Shown: positions 24,927 through 33,851, counted from the first letter of the stretch. The stretch: DNA of 64,000 nt from UBA5066 sp048500275 (GCA_048500275.1 JASNYI010000002.1:1178001-1242000); one strand, 5' to 3'. Program-made: numbers and translations. Notes: generated from the sequence alone by a model not told the origin.

Positions 24927-27530
24927 TCACTCCTTCAGCAACGCCGGCCAATTGAGCACGACGCTGATCGACGCTCGAGCCGCTCGCTGATCGATCGGCA
25001 CTTCGATCAAGAAGCGCTCGCCGTCGGGAGCGGACTGAGGAGTCGTGCTCACGCCCGTGACCGGAGGAAAGGGCAGCAGCTGCGGGACGCCACTCTCGAA
25101 TGCTGAGCCGGTTGTGTTCACGGGCACGGAGAAGGCCTGCGTTCCAGCGGGAGCCGTCGTGAAGACGATCTCCCGGTCGATGCGCCACTGTGGCCAGTTG
25201 CCGTGGCTCGAGATCTGCCACCTGCCCTCGCCGAAGGACGGCAGGCCGGTCTCTCCTGACGTTCGGAAGGGGCGGACGTACACCTGAGACGCCCCGCTCT
25301 CGAGAGAGACGTAGGCAACCCAACGCATGTCGGGGGAGAAGACGCCAGCCCACTCGTTGAAGACCTCGCCGAGCATCGGATGTGGCTTGCGGTCGCTGAC
25401 GGACAGCGCCCACAGGTCGTATCCCGTGTTCGCGGCGTTCTCGGTGTGGTAAAGCAGGAACCGACCGTCGCGCGACCAGCTGGTCGGGAAGTGCCGCAAC
25501 CCGGGCTCCTTCAAGAGCACCTGCTCGTCGCCGAGTCCGGAAGCGGCCTTCTCGTAGACCGTGTCGCCGAGACGGCCGGCCGAGTAGGCGATGCGGGCGC
25601 CGTCCGGAGACCACACAGGGTCCGAGTACACGTCTTTCTTGAACGTGAAGCGCGTGCGCCGGCCGCTGGCGAGGTCCAGCATCCAGAGGTCGCCGGGCAC
25701 GTTGTACGGAGCGTCTTTCGCGACGGCCCGCCGGCCATCGGGCGACAACACGACCCGCCTGTCGGTCCCTCCCGGTCCGAACGTGCCGACGGTCTTCCCC
25801 TGCCGGTCGACCCAGGTGGGCTGGACGGTGCCAGGGGCCGACGCGGCCCGATAGACGAAGGTGCTTTCGTCGGACACCGAGAACATTCCGGTGAAGTACC
25901 ACGTGATCCCGACGTCCTGTGCCACGGGCACCGGCAGGTCGCGAAGCTCCAGGCGGCGAGCGTCGAATGGCTGCGCCATCAGCGTGCCGGCGCGCGGAAA
26001 GAAGAGGTGGCCGCTCGCGAAGACCGCTGGCACGCCTGTGGCCAGGATCCGCTGACGCGACTGCTTCCCGGCGTCGACGTCGAGAGAACCCACGTACATG
26101 CCCTCGACGTCCGGCGGTCCGGAACGAAAGTACAGAAAGCGCTCTCCGTCGGGGAGAAACGTGGGCCACGTGTGGACGAACTCTCCCCTGGATGAGTCGA
26201 CCTGCGTCACCGCCGTCGCCTCGCCCCCTCCCGCGGACACTCGCCAGATCGGACCACCCGCTCCGCCGCCCCAGCTCCCCAGCACGATGTCGCCGTGACG
26301 ATTCCAGGTGCCCGATCGGGGCGAGGCGGCGGGAATACTGACCAGGGTCTCCGGTGGACCCCCGGCTGTGTCGATTCTCCTGAGCGTGTCGTCGACGAGG
26401 AAGCCCACGTACCGGCTGTCGGGAGACCAGAAAGGGGTCGAGGCACGCTCCGTATCCGGCAGGCGCCGCCAGGCAAGTACGTCGAGATCGCGCAACCACA
26501 GCCCACCGGCCGCCGTGAACACCAGCTTGCGGCCGTCCGGGGACACCGACACGTCGTCGTATGGGGTCACGTCTTCCGGAACGGGCGCCTCGAATCGGCC
26601 GGGCGAGCCTGGCGCCGCGGGCCGAGACACCCACGCGCCGATTCCCAGCGCGATCGCAGCCATCAACACGGCCAACCCTTGCCACACACGAGCTGATCGC
26701 GAGGGAGTCGACGGAGCAGGCTGCGCGGCCATCCACCTCAGCGCGTGCCTCACGTCGCGCGCCGACTGCCAGCGATTCCGAGGGTCCTTCTCGAGGCAGA
26801 TTCGCACCACGTCGGCCAGACCGCGCGGCGTTCGCGGTTGCCTCTCGAACAGAGGTCGCGGCTCCTCCTTGAGGATCGACGCCACGAGGTTGGCCTGCGT
26901 GCTGCCGGTGAAAGGCCGCGTACCGGCGATCAACTCGTAAAGCACGACGCCGAAGGCGAAGATGTCGCTGCGCGCGTCCGCGTCATGGCCCTCGACCTGC
27001 TCCGGCGACATGTACGGCAGTGTGCCCAGGATGGCGCCCTTCGCCGTCAGAGGGAAGGTGTCGGCTTCCGTGAAGCCGGGGCTGTCGCCGGCTGGAGCGT
27101 GCGCGCTCTTGGCGAGCCCGAAATCGAGGATCTTCACGCCGCTCCTGGTGAGCAGGATGTTGCCGGGCTTCAAGTCGCGGTGGACGATGCCCTTCTCGTG
27201 CGCGGCATCGAGCCCGTCCAGGATCTGCTCGGCCAGATCGAGCGCTCGAGGGAGCGGCACGGGTCCGTGGAGCCACTCGCCCTCGACGTACTCCAGGACG
27301 AGATAGTCAGGGCCGACGTCGTAGAGGGAACAGACATGAGGGTGGTTCACCGCCGCGATGGCCCGGGCCTCACGCTCGAAGCGCTCGCTGAAGGGGCCAA
27401 GGCTCGTCTTTATGGCGACCAGCCGATCGAGACGCGTGTCTCGCGCCTTCCAGACCTCACCCATGCCGCCAGCGCCGAGGGCGGAAAGAACCTCGTAGGG
27501 ACCGAGCCGCATTCCAGGCGCCAGAACCAT
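24927..27530 (-). CDS. Ser/Thr protein kinase with C-terminal PD40/TolB-like beta-propeller
   Basis: 867 residues. The N-terminal Hanks-type kinase is complete: GAGGMGEVWKARD (P-loop), VAIKTSLG (ATP Lys), HRDLKPGNIL (catalytic loop), DFGLAK and GTLPYMSPEQ. After a membrane helix (about 281-300, GLAVLMAAIALGIGAW) the extracytoplasmic part is a chain of WD40-like PD40 blades (SVSPDGRKLVFTA, FWSPDSRYVGFL, LSPDGRRAVAK, VWSPDGARIAYS). The propeller probably senses a ligand and the kinase signals inside. The codon use has clearly more A/T at third positions than its neighbours, suggesting later acquisition. An alternative start is the ATG at 27512, where family similarity begins (MRLGPYEV). Confidence 0.9.
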   Translation of the reverse strand: MVLAPGMRLGPYEVLSALGAGGMGEVWKARDTRLDRLVAIKTSLGPFSERFEREARAIAAVNHPHVCSLYDVGPDYLVLEYVEGEWLHGPVPLPRALDLAEQILDGLDAAHEKGIVHRDLKPGNILLTRSGVKILDFGLAKSAHAPAGDSPGFTEADTFPLTAKGAILGTLPYMSPEQVEGHDADARSDIFAFGVVLYELIAGTRPFTGSTQANLVASILKEEPRPLFERQPRTPRGLADVVRICLEKDPRNRWQSARDVRHALRWMAAQPAPSTPSRSARVWQGLAVLMAAIALGIGAWVSRPAAPGSPGRFEAPVPEDVTPYDDVSVSPDGRKLVFTAAGGLWLRDLDVLAWRRLPDTERASTPFWSPDSRYVGFLVDDTLRRIDTAGGPPETLVSIPAASPRSGTWNRHGDIVLGSWGGGAGGPIWRVSAGGGEATAVTQVDSSRGEFVHTWPTFLPDGERFLYFRSGPPDVEGMYVGSLDVDAGKQSRQRILATGVPAVFASGHLFFPRAGTLMAQPFDARRLELRDLPVPVAQDVGITWYFTGMFSVSDESTFVYRAASAPGTVQPTWVDRQGKTVGTFGPGGTDRRVVLSPDGRRAVAKDAPYNVPGDLWMLDLASGRRTRFTFKKDVYSDPVWSPDGARIAYSAGRLGDTVYEKAASGLGDEQVLLKEPGLRHFPTSWSRDGRFLLYHTENAANTGYDLWALSVSDRKPHPMLGEVFNEWAGVFSPDMRWVAYVSLESGASQVYVRPFRTSGETGLPSFGEGRWQISSHGNWPQWRIDREIVFTTAPAGTQAFSVPVNTTGSAFESGVPQLLPFPPVTGVSTTPQSAPDGERFLIEVPIDQRAARASISVVLNWPALLKE

Positions 27531-27545
27531 AGAAAGTGCGATTCA

Positions 27546-27551
27546 TTATAG
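27546..27551 (-). promoter_or_regulatory. Consensus -10 box of the kinase gene
   Basis: A perfect TATAAT on the minus strand lies 15 bases before the ATG at 27530, with no Shine-Dalgarno sequence between. No convincing -35 box is seen. The whole stretch is AT-rich compared with its surroundings. Confidence 0.5.
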
Positions 27552-27627
27552 AATGGCGAGTTTTGCCAGCTCGTCTGTCCGCGCTGTTGGGGCGTGCCCC
27601 TGGGGCCGGCCGCGACCTCCCCGGACC

Positions 27628-28155
27628 CTACGGCAGCCGGAGGAGCGTCGCCACTCGCCCGTCGGCCGCGCGGAAGCTCGCCGCCTCGAACCCGTTCTTC
27701 CGCATCGCGTCGACGAGCGGCGCCGGGAGGAAGCTCGAGACGAGGAGAAGCTCGCCGCCCCGCGGGAGCGCGGACGCGGCCCCCTGGACCGCACCGAGCG
27801 GGTGCTCTCCTGTCGCGAGGATCTCGTCGGCGTCGAGCCGGGCCGCGACCTTCGCCTGGTCGTGCCACGCGGGGGGCGCGTCGAGGACCTCACCCGCGGC
27901 CGCCGCTTCGGCGGCCGTCGGCTCGCCCGGCAGCCCCGCCGCCTGCCGCAGGACCCCCACGAGCGACCGCACCTCCACGCCCCCGACGCGGGCCGCCTGG
28001 GCCAGCGTCGCGACGCGCGCGACGGTCCTCCGGAGGATCGGGTTCTTCAGCTTCGAGAACGCAGGGGCGAAACCGACGAGCCTCTCCTCGAGGTCGGGGT
28101 ACGCCTCGAGGAGCTCCCCCACCTTCGTCTCGGGCGTGATGGGAAGGCCGCTCAC
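27628..28155 (-). CDS. DUF1858-DUF2249 domain protein
   Basis: 175 residues with a GTG start fixed by a GTGA overlap with the upstream DUF438 gene. Residues about 5-70 match DUF1858 (VGELLEAYPDLEERLVGFAPAFSKL, then the helix LRRTVARVATLAQAARVGG). Residues about 100-170 match DUF2249 (LDADEILATGEHPLGAVQGAASALPRGGELLLVSSFLPAPLVDAM). These small domains recur beside hemerythrin-like and DUF438 proteins in N-oxide and anaerobic regulons, and a redox or Fe-S-related role is suspected, not proven. It is the second gene of the operon controlled by operator site 3. Confidence 0.8.
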   Translation of the reverse strand: MSGLPITPETKVGELLEAYPDLEERLVGFAPAFSKLKNPILRRTVARVATLAQAARVGGVEVRSLVGVLRQAAGLPGEPTAAEAAAAGEVLDAPPAWHDQAKVAARLDADEILATGEHPLGAVQGAASALPRGGELLLVSSFLPAPLVDAMRKNGFEAASFRAADGRVATLLRLP

Positions 28156-29390
28156 GCCGTCACTGCCGTCACGTACTCGAGGAGCCGCCTCTCGCCTGTG
28201 AGCGCGCGGATCCGGGTCACGTCCTGGGTCACCTCGAGACACCCCGCGTACGCCCCCTTCGCGTCGCGGACGGCGAAGTAGCGGACGTGGACGAAGCGGC
28301 CGTGCAGCTCGAGCCAGAACTCCGCGACGCTCTGCGTCCCCGCGCGGAAGTCGGCGAGGATGCGCTCGACGACGTCGACGCTCTTCGGCGGGTGGCAGTG
28401 CTGGACCCTCCGTCCGAGGATCGCGCGCGTCCGCGAGAAGACGCGGTCGGGCCCTTCGCTGAAGAAGGCGACGCGGTCGTCGGCGTCGACGAAGGTCAGG
28501 TCGACCGGCAGCGCTTCGAGGATCCCCTGGAGCTGCTCGATCGTCAGGTGCCCGGACGGAAGGGCGACGGCCCTCCCGGCGGGGAGCGAGAGGGCGTCGG
28601 CCGGAAAGCTCGGAAGGGGCGGCATCCACCCCTCGCGCGGCGGGACGAGGCACCAGCCGATGCGCGGCGATTCCGCGTGGACGAGCCCCCATTCGTCGGC
28701 CGAGAGGGTTCCGAGGGCGAGCGGGAGGAGAACGAGCTCCTCCTTCGAGACCATCTCCGCGATCGCCCCTGCCGCCGGCCCGCCGACCGTCTCGACGACG
28801 AGGCTCCACTCTTCCGTCGTGGCCTCCTCGACGGCGAGCGCCTCCGCGAGCGCCTTCAGGAGGCCTCGCGCCTCGTCGTCCTTCGACCACATCACCTTCG
28901 AGGGGCCGACGATCCCGTGCTTCTCGAGGAACGGAAAGAGGAGGTCCTCCTTCCGGCGGTAGTGCTTCTCCACGTCGAAGAGTTCGTTCGCCGCGACCCG
29001 GGCGCGACTTCGCGCGTCGGCCGTCCCCGCGGCGGCGAGCGCGCCCAGGGCCTCGCGAAGGCGTGCGACGGCCGCGAGGATCGCCTCGTTCTCGCGGCGG
29101 AACGTGTCGATCGGGTGGCCGGGCGGGACCTCGGAGACGGCGGGCGACGGTACGACGACCTCCCGAAGGACCTGCGAGTGGAGGTCGCACATCGAGCGGA
29201 CCTCCTCGACGGGCATCCCGTCGGCGATGAGCGACTGCTCCATCGCCGCGATCTCGGTCGCGTCGGTCTCCCGGACGATCTCCCGCAGCTGCCCGCGCAC
29301 CTCGTCGGCCGGCGCGCCCGCGTGCAGGAGCCGGATGATCCCCTTCAGCTCCTCGATCCGCCTCTCGCGGTTGTTGATCAGCTCGCTCAT
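28152..29390 (-). CDS. DUF438-hemerythrin-PAS protein, probable NO/O2-responsive
   Basis: 412 residues. DUF438 occupies about 1-75 (NRERRIEELKGIIRLLHAG, then SMCDLHSQVLREV). A hemerythrin-like four-helix module follows (about 95-255, with VEKHYRRKEDLLFPFLEKHGI as the iron-binding helix). A PAS domain ends the chain (about 300-400, LTFVDADDRVAFFSE to GCLEVTQDVT). Related proteins bind di-iron or haem and are linked to NO and oxygen sensing or protection. GGGAGG precedes the ATG. The upstream gap carries an Fnr-type dyad. Confidence 0.87.
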   Translation of the reverse strand: MSELINNRERRIEELKGIIRLLHAGAPADEVRGQLREIVRETDATEIAAMEQSLIADGMPVEEVRSMCDLHSQVLREVVVPSPAVSEVPPGHPIDTFRRENEAILAAVARLREALGALAAAGTADARSRARVAANELFDVEKHYRRKEDLLFPFLEKHGIVGPSKVMWSKDDEARGLLKALAEALAVEEATTEEWSLVVETVGGPAAGAIAEMVSKEELVLLPLALGTLSADEWGLVHAESPRIGWCLVPPREGWMPPLPSFPADALSLPAGRAVALPSGHLTIEQLQGILEALPVDLTFVDADDRVAFFSEGPDRVFSRTRAILGRRVQHCHPPKSVDVVERILADFRAGTQSVAEFWLELHGRFVHVRYFAVRDAKGAYAGCLEVTQDVTRIRALTGERRLLEYVTAVTA

Positions 29391-29442
29391 CGGATCCTCC
29401 CGATCATGAGGGCGAGGATCGCCGCGATCGTGGCTGGGGGGT

Positions 29443-29456
29443 ATGACGGACGTCAG
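29443..29456 (-). promoter_or_regulatory. Crp/Fnr-type operator (site 3)
   Basis: Read on the minus strand: CTGAC-GTCC-GTCAT, so TGAC-N4-GTCA is intact with one changed outer base. The dyad centre is again about 29.5 bases before a -10-like GATCCT (29420-29415), as at sites 1 and 2. It lies in the 118-base gap before the DUF438 gene, next to the Crp/Fnr regulator gene. Confidence 0.6.
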
Positions 29457-29508
29457 GCCAGAACGAGATTAGGTCGCAGGACACCGCGGTGGACGCCCGC
29501 GGGCGCTC

Positions 29509-30180
29509 TCAGCCCATGAGCCGCCGGAGCTGGTCGACGTCGGGGACGACGAAGCCGTCCTCTTCCGTGATCACGACGCCGTCCTTGCCCCACCGGCTCA
29601 TCGTCCGGATCGCCGTCTCGACCGTCGTTCCCGCGAGGTCGGCGATCTCCTGACGCGTCAGCGCGAGCGGGATCGTCGCCCGGTGCCCCTCCACCTTCCC
29701 CGCCGAGGCGACGAGGTCGAGGAACGCCTTGGCCACGCGCGTCTCGACCGATCCGGTCATCTCGGAGACGCGCTGCCCGAGCTGGACCTGCCGCCGCATC
29801 ATCATCTGGAGAAGCTGACGGAGGATCTCCGGGTGCCGGTCGGTGAGGGCGAAGAACTCCCGCTCCGGCACGTGGACGATCGTCGAGGGCTCGACGGCGA
29901 CGGCGGTCCCCGGGTAGGGACGGCCTTCCCAGGCGGCGACGATGCCGACGGGATTCCCCGCTCCGACGATCCGGAGGATCACGCTTCGGGTCGGGGTCGA
30001 CTTGACGATCTTCACCGTGCCGAGGGCGACGAACGACATCTCCGCCGCACGCGTCCCCTCGACGAAAACCGTGTCCCCTCGCCCGCAGACCTGGAGCCGG
30101 CAGACCTGCGCAAGAGCCCTCGCTTCGGCCGGGTTGAGGCAGCGGAACAGGTGGATCCGTTCGAGAAGCGCGAGCGACAC
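29509..30180 (-). CDS. Crp/Fnr-family transcriptional regulator
   Basis: 223 residues from the GTG at 30180. The cyclic-nucleotide-binding-like sensor domain (about 8-120) contains GRGDTVFVEGT. A dimerisation helix (about 120-150, LQMMMRRQVQLGQRVSEM) leads to a winged helix with LTRQEIADLAGTTVETAIR as the HTH. The recognition helix keeps the Fnr/Crp Glu and Arg (VETxxR). There are three N-terminal Cys (14, 27, 32), but not in the spacing of the classical Fnr 4Fe-4S cluster. It is therefore closer to a DNR/NNR-type sensor, or one with a different cluster. It is the natural candidate to bind the TGAC-N4-GTCA sites. An upstream ATG (30252) with AAGGAG is possible but would add 24 unconserved residues and nearly abut the divergent gene. 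Confidence 0.87.
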   Translation of the reverse strand: MSLALLERIHLFRCLNPAEARALAQVCRLQVCGRGDTVFVEGTRAAEMSFVALGTVKIVKSTPTRSVILRIVGAGNPVGIVAAWEGRPYPGTAVAVEPSTIVHVPEREFFALTDRHPEILRQLLQMMMRRQVQLGQRVSEMTGSVETRVAKAFLDLVASAGKVEGHRATIPLALTRQEIADLAGTTVETAIRTMSRWGKDGVVITEEDGFVVPDVDQLRRLMG

Positions 30181-30246
30181 GATCTTGTGGAATCGAGGAT
30201 AGCAGCCCGGCGGCCCGGCCCGCCCGCTCCCCGTCCCGCGGACGGG

Positions 30247-30252
30247 TAACAT
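30247..30252 (+). promoter_or_regulatory. Candidate -10 box of the ABC exporter operon
   Basis: TAACAT lies 9 bases before the TTG start at 30262, with no Shine-Dalgarno sequence between. It fits the TANNNT leaderless pattern seen at other genes here. Confidence 0.35.
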
Positions 30253-30261
30253 CGCCGCTCC

Positions 30262-31992
30262 TTGAAGGACTTCCCGCGTTTCCTCTCCTACTTCTCCCGC
30301 CGGCCGAGGGAGTACGCCCTGGGCTTCGGGACGATGGCGCTCTCGGCGGCCCTCTTCCTCGCGATGCCGCGCATCGTGCGGCACGTTCTCGAGTCGCTCG
30401 AGAAGGCCCCCTCGCCCCGCCTCATCGCCCTCTCCTGCGCCGTGATCCTCGGGCTCTCCGCCGCCGACGCGATCCTCTTCTTCTTCACCCGGCGCATCCT
30501 CATCGGGGCCTCCCGCGACGTGGAGTTCGAGATGCGCGAGGACCTCTTCGCGCACCTCCTCCGCCTCCCGCCCCGCTGGCACAGGAAGAGCCGCGTGGGC
30601 GACGTCATGAGCCGCGCGGTGAACGACCTGTCGGCCGTGAGGATGATGATCGGGCCGGGGATCATGCAGGCCGCGAACACGGTCGTCGTCGGGTCGATCG
30701 CCGTCACGCTGATGGCGCTCGCCTCCCCCGACCTCACTCTCGTGGCCCTCGCGGTCCTCCCGTTCGTGGCGGCCGCGACGCAGGTGATGGGCAAGATCAC
30801 CCACCGCCGCTTCACGGCGATCCAGGAGTTCTTCAGCGAGATCTCGGCGAGCGCGCAGGAGAACATCAGCAACGCCCGACTCGTCCGCGCCTTCGCGCGG
30901 GAAGCCACCGAGGAGGGCCGCTTCGACGCGAAGAACCGCGAGTTCCAGCGCCGCAACCTCGGCCTCGCCCGCCTGAACGCCCTCTACTTCCCGATGCTCC
31001 AGGCGCTCGTCGGCGTCGGCTTCGTGGCCGTCCTCTGGGTCGGCGGCCGGAAGATCCTCGCGGGAGAGCTGACGGTCCCGCGGTACGTCGAGTTCAACCT
31101 CTACCTCGTCGAGCTCGTCTGGCCCGCGATCGCGCTCGGCTGGGTCGTGAACCTCTGGCAGCGCGGCTCGGCCTCCTGGAACCGGATGGCCGACCTCTGG
31201 GCCGCCCCGCCCCTCCCCGAGGAGAGCGCCGAGGGGCCGCTCCCCGAGGGGACCCTCGCGGTGAAGAGCCTGAGGTTCGCCTACGACGGCGAGGCTCCCG
31301 TCCTCGACGACGTCTCCCTCACCGTCGAGCCCGGGACGACGGTCGCCCTCGTCGGCCGGACCGGCTCGGGGAAGTCGACTCTCCTCAACCTCCTCCTCCG
31401 CCTCGAGGAGCCCCCGTTCGGCTCGATCCGCCTCGGCGGGCGCGACCTGCGCGAGATCCCGCTCCCGCTCCTGCGCCGGACGGTCGTCGCGGTGCCGCAG
31501 GAGACGTTCCTCTTCTCCGACACGCTTGCCGCCAACATCGCGATCGGCCGCCCGGGGACGACGCGCGAGGAGGTCGAGCGCGCCGCCGCCGAGGCGGGCC
31601 TCGGCCCCGACCTCGCGACCTTCCCGAAGGGGCTCGACACGATCGTCGGCGAGCGCGGCATCACGCTCTCGGGGGGCCAGAAGCAGCGGACCGCGCTCGC
31701 GCGGGCGCTCCTGGCGGACGCCCCGCTCCTCGTCCTCGACGATGCCTTCTCCTCCGTCGACACCGAGACCGAGGAACGGATCCTCGAGGCCGTGCGGGCC
31801 CGCTCGGGGAAGCGCACCGTCCTTCTCGTCTCGCATCGCCTCTCGACGATCCAGCACGCCGACGTCGTCGTCGTCCTCGAGAAGGGGCGGGTCGCCGAGA
31901 CGGGGACCCACGAGGAGCTCCTCCGCGCGGGCGGCCTCTACGCCGAGCTGGCCGAGCGGCAGAGGCTCTCCGAGGAAGTGGAGGCCGCGTAG
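30262..31992 (+). CDS. ABC exporter half-transporter A (degenerate-site subunit)
   Basis: 576 residues with a TTG start; the frame begins with the usual elbow helix of type IV exporters. A six-helix membrane domain (about 20-315) is followed by an ATPase with Walker A GRTGSGKST, signature LSGGQKQR and Walker B LLVLDDAF. The residue after the Walker B Asp is Asp, not the catalytic Glu, which marks the degenerate nucleotide site of heterodimeric exporters such as TM287/288 and BmrCD. It is encoded 2 bases before its partner. Likely substrate classes are lipids, peptides or drugs; none is indicated by sequence. Confidence 0.92.
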   Translation: MKDFPRFLSYFSRRPREYALGFGTMALSAALFLAMPRIVRHVLESLEKAPSPRLIALSCAVILGLSAADAILFFFTRRILIGASRDVEFEMREDLFAHLLRLPPRWHRKSRVGDVMSRAVNDLSAVRMMIGPGIMQAANTVVVGSIAVTLMALASPDLTLVALAVLPFVAAATQVMGKITHRRFTAIQEFFSEISASAQENISNARLVRAFAREATEEGRFDAKNREFQRRNLGLARLNALYFPMLQALVGVGFVAVLWVGGRKILAGELTVPRYVEFNLYLVELVWPAIALGWVVNLWQRGSASWNRMADLWAAPPLPEESAEGPLPEGTLAVKSLRFAYDGEAPVLDDVSLTVEPGTTVALVGRTGSGKSTLLNLLLRLEEPPFGSIRLGGRDLREIPLPLLRRTVVAVPQETFLFSDTLAANIAIGRPGTTREEVERAAAEAGLGPDLATFPKGLDTIVGERGITLSGGQKQRTALARALLADAPLLVLDDAFSSVDTETEERILEAVRARSGKRTVLLVSHRLSTIQHADVVVVLEKGRVAETGTHEELLRAGGLYAELAERQRLSEEVEAA

Positions 31993-31994
31993 CG

Positions 31995-33851
31995 ATGGCC
32001 GAGCACCTCCAGGAAGACGAAGCGCAGGGGCGCGGCTTCGACCGCGGCCTCCTCCGCCGCCTCTTCTCCCTCGCCCTCCCCTACAAGGGGTACGCCGGCG
32101 GCGCCCTCGTCGTCCTCTTCCTCGAGTCGGCCGCGCAGCTCGCGGGGCCTCTCCTGACAGGGGCCGCCATCGACCTCGTCTTCTCTCCGAAGGCCGCTCC
32201 GCCGGAAGGGGGAGCGGCCTTCGTCTCCGGCTTCCTCTCGCGGCTCGGGTTGCCGACCGGCGGCCCCGGGGCGCTCGACGCGATCGCCGTCCTCTACCTC
32301 CTCTCCGTCCTCGCCACGTTCGGCCTGATGGTCCTGATGGTCGAGTGGACGTCGCGGATGGGCCAGGGGGTGATGTTCGACCTGCGCACGCGGATCTTCG
32401 CGAACCTCCAGCGAGCCGACGTGGCGCTCTTCGACCGGACGCCCGTCGGGCGGCTCATGACGCGCCTGACGACCGACGTCGACTCCCTGAACGAGCTCTT
32501 CACGTCGGGCTTCGTGGCGCTTCTCGGCGACCTCGCCGTCCTCGGCGGCATCGTGACGGTCCTCTACCTCCTCGACCCGGCGCTCGCGACGATCACGCTC
32601 GGCGTCCTCGTCCCGATGGCGCTCGTGACGAACTGGTTCCGGAAGGGGGCGCGCGACACCTACCGGAAGGTTCGCGTCCGCATCGCCCGCGTGAACTCGT
32701 TCCTGCAGGAGCACCTCTCGGGGATCGCCGTCGTACAGCTCTTCCGGCGCGAGGAGGCATCCCGCCGGTCTTTCCGAACCGTCAACGACGACCACCGCGT
32801 CGCGAACCTCGACTCGATCTTCTACTACGCCGTCTTCTACCCCGCCCTCGACTTCCTCTCGGCGCTCGGGATGGCGGCGATCCTCTGGTGGGGCGGCGGC
32901 GAGGTGATCCAGGGGACGATGACGATCGGCGCCGTCGTCACCTTCCTCCAGTACTCGAAGAGGTTCTACCGCCCTCTCATGGACCTCTCGGAGAAATACA
33001 ACATCCTGCAGGCGGCGATGGCCTCCTCCGAGCGGGTCTTCCAGCTTCTCGACGAGGCGCCGAAGATCGCCGCGCCGCCGGCTCCGGTGCCGGTCCCTCG
33101 ACCCCTGCGCGGGGAGATCGAGCTCGACCTCGTTCGCTTCGCGTACAAGCCGGGCGAGGAGGTCCTGAAGGGGGTCTCGTTCCGCGCCGAGCCGGGCGAG
33201 ACGATCGCCCTCGTCGGGGCGACGGGCTCGGGCAAGTCGACGATCGTCAACCTCCTCCTCCGCTTCTACGACGTCACGGGAGGCGCCGTCCGCGTGGATG
33301 GCCACGACGTGCGCACCTTCGACCCGATCTCCTTCCGCGAGGGATTCGGCATCGTCCTCCAGGACACGTTCCTCTTCACCGGGACGATCGCCGAGAACGT
33401 CGCCTTCTTCGACCCGCGCGTCTCGCGGGAGACGGTGGAGCGCGCCTGCCGCGACGTCGGCCTCGGCCCGCTCCTCGCGCGCCTTCCCGACGGTCTCGAC
33501 ACGAAGCTGGGCGAGAGGGGCGGCGGCCTCTCCGTCGGCGAGAAGCAGCTCCTCTCCTTCGCCCGCGCCCTCGCCCGCGACCCGCGGATCCTCATCCTCG
33601 ACGAGGCGACCTCGAGCGTCGACCCAGAGACCGAGGCCGTCATCGAGAAGGCCGTCGATCGCCTCCTCTCCGGCCGCACCTCCGTCGTCGTCGCCCACCG
33701 CCTCTCCACGGTCGTGCGGGCCGACCGGATCCTCGTCCTCTCGCACGGAGAGGTCCGCGAGTCGGGGACGCACGCCGAGCTCCTCGCGAGGGGGGGCCTC
33801 TACGCGCGCCTCTACGCCCTGCAGCTGAAGGACCGGGAGGCGGCGGCGTAG
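31995..33851 (+). CDS. ABC exporter half-transporter B (catalytic-site subunit)
   Basis: 618 residues. The membrane domain spans about 30-345. The ATPase has Walker A GATGSGKST and a canonical Walker B LILDEATSSVD with catalytic Glu, but an altered signature LSVGEKQ. A heterodimer needs this complement: its signature faces subunit A's non-catalytic Walker B, leaving one full site built from B's Walker motifs and A's LSGGQ. The start is an ATG 2 bases after the stop of subunit A. Confidence 0.93.
   Translation: MAEHLQEDEAQGRGFDRGLLRRLFSLALPYKGYAGGALVVLFLESAAQLAGPLLTGAAIDLVFSPKAAPPEGGAAFVSGFLSRLGLPTGGPGALDAIAVLYLLSVLATFGLMVLMVEWTSRMGQGVMFDLRTRIFANLQRADVALFDRTPVGRLMTRLTTDVDSLNELFTSGFVALLGDLAVLGGIVTVLYLLDPALATITLGVLVPMALVTNWFRKGARDTYRKVRVRIARVNSFLQEHLSGIAVVQLFRREEASRRSFRTVNDDHRVANLDSIFYYAVFYPALDFLSALGMAAILWWGGGEVIQGTMTIGAVVTFLQYSKRFYRPLMDLSEKYNILQAAMASSERVFQLLDEAPKIAAPPAPVPVPRPLRGEIELDLVRFAYKPGEEVLKGVSFRAEPGETIALVGATGSGKSTIVNLLLRFYDVTGGAVRVDGHDVRTFDPISFREGFGIVLQDTFLFTGTIAENVAFFDPRVSRETVERACRDVGLGPLLARLPDGLDTKLGERGGGLSVGEKQLLSFARALARDPRILILDEATSSVDPETEAVIEKAVDRLLSGRTSVVVAHRLSTVVRADRILVLSHGEVRESGTHAELLARGGLYARLYALQLKDREAAA

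Noticed and set aside
29509..30252. Start of the Crp/Fnr gene at the ATG 30252
   Set aside because: It has a good AAGGAG, but the extra 24 residues look unlike family N termini and would leave 9 bases to the divergent exporter start. The GTG at 30180 gives a normal-length protein. The alternative is kept in the annotation.
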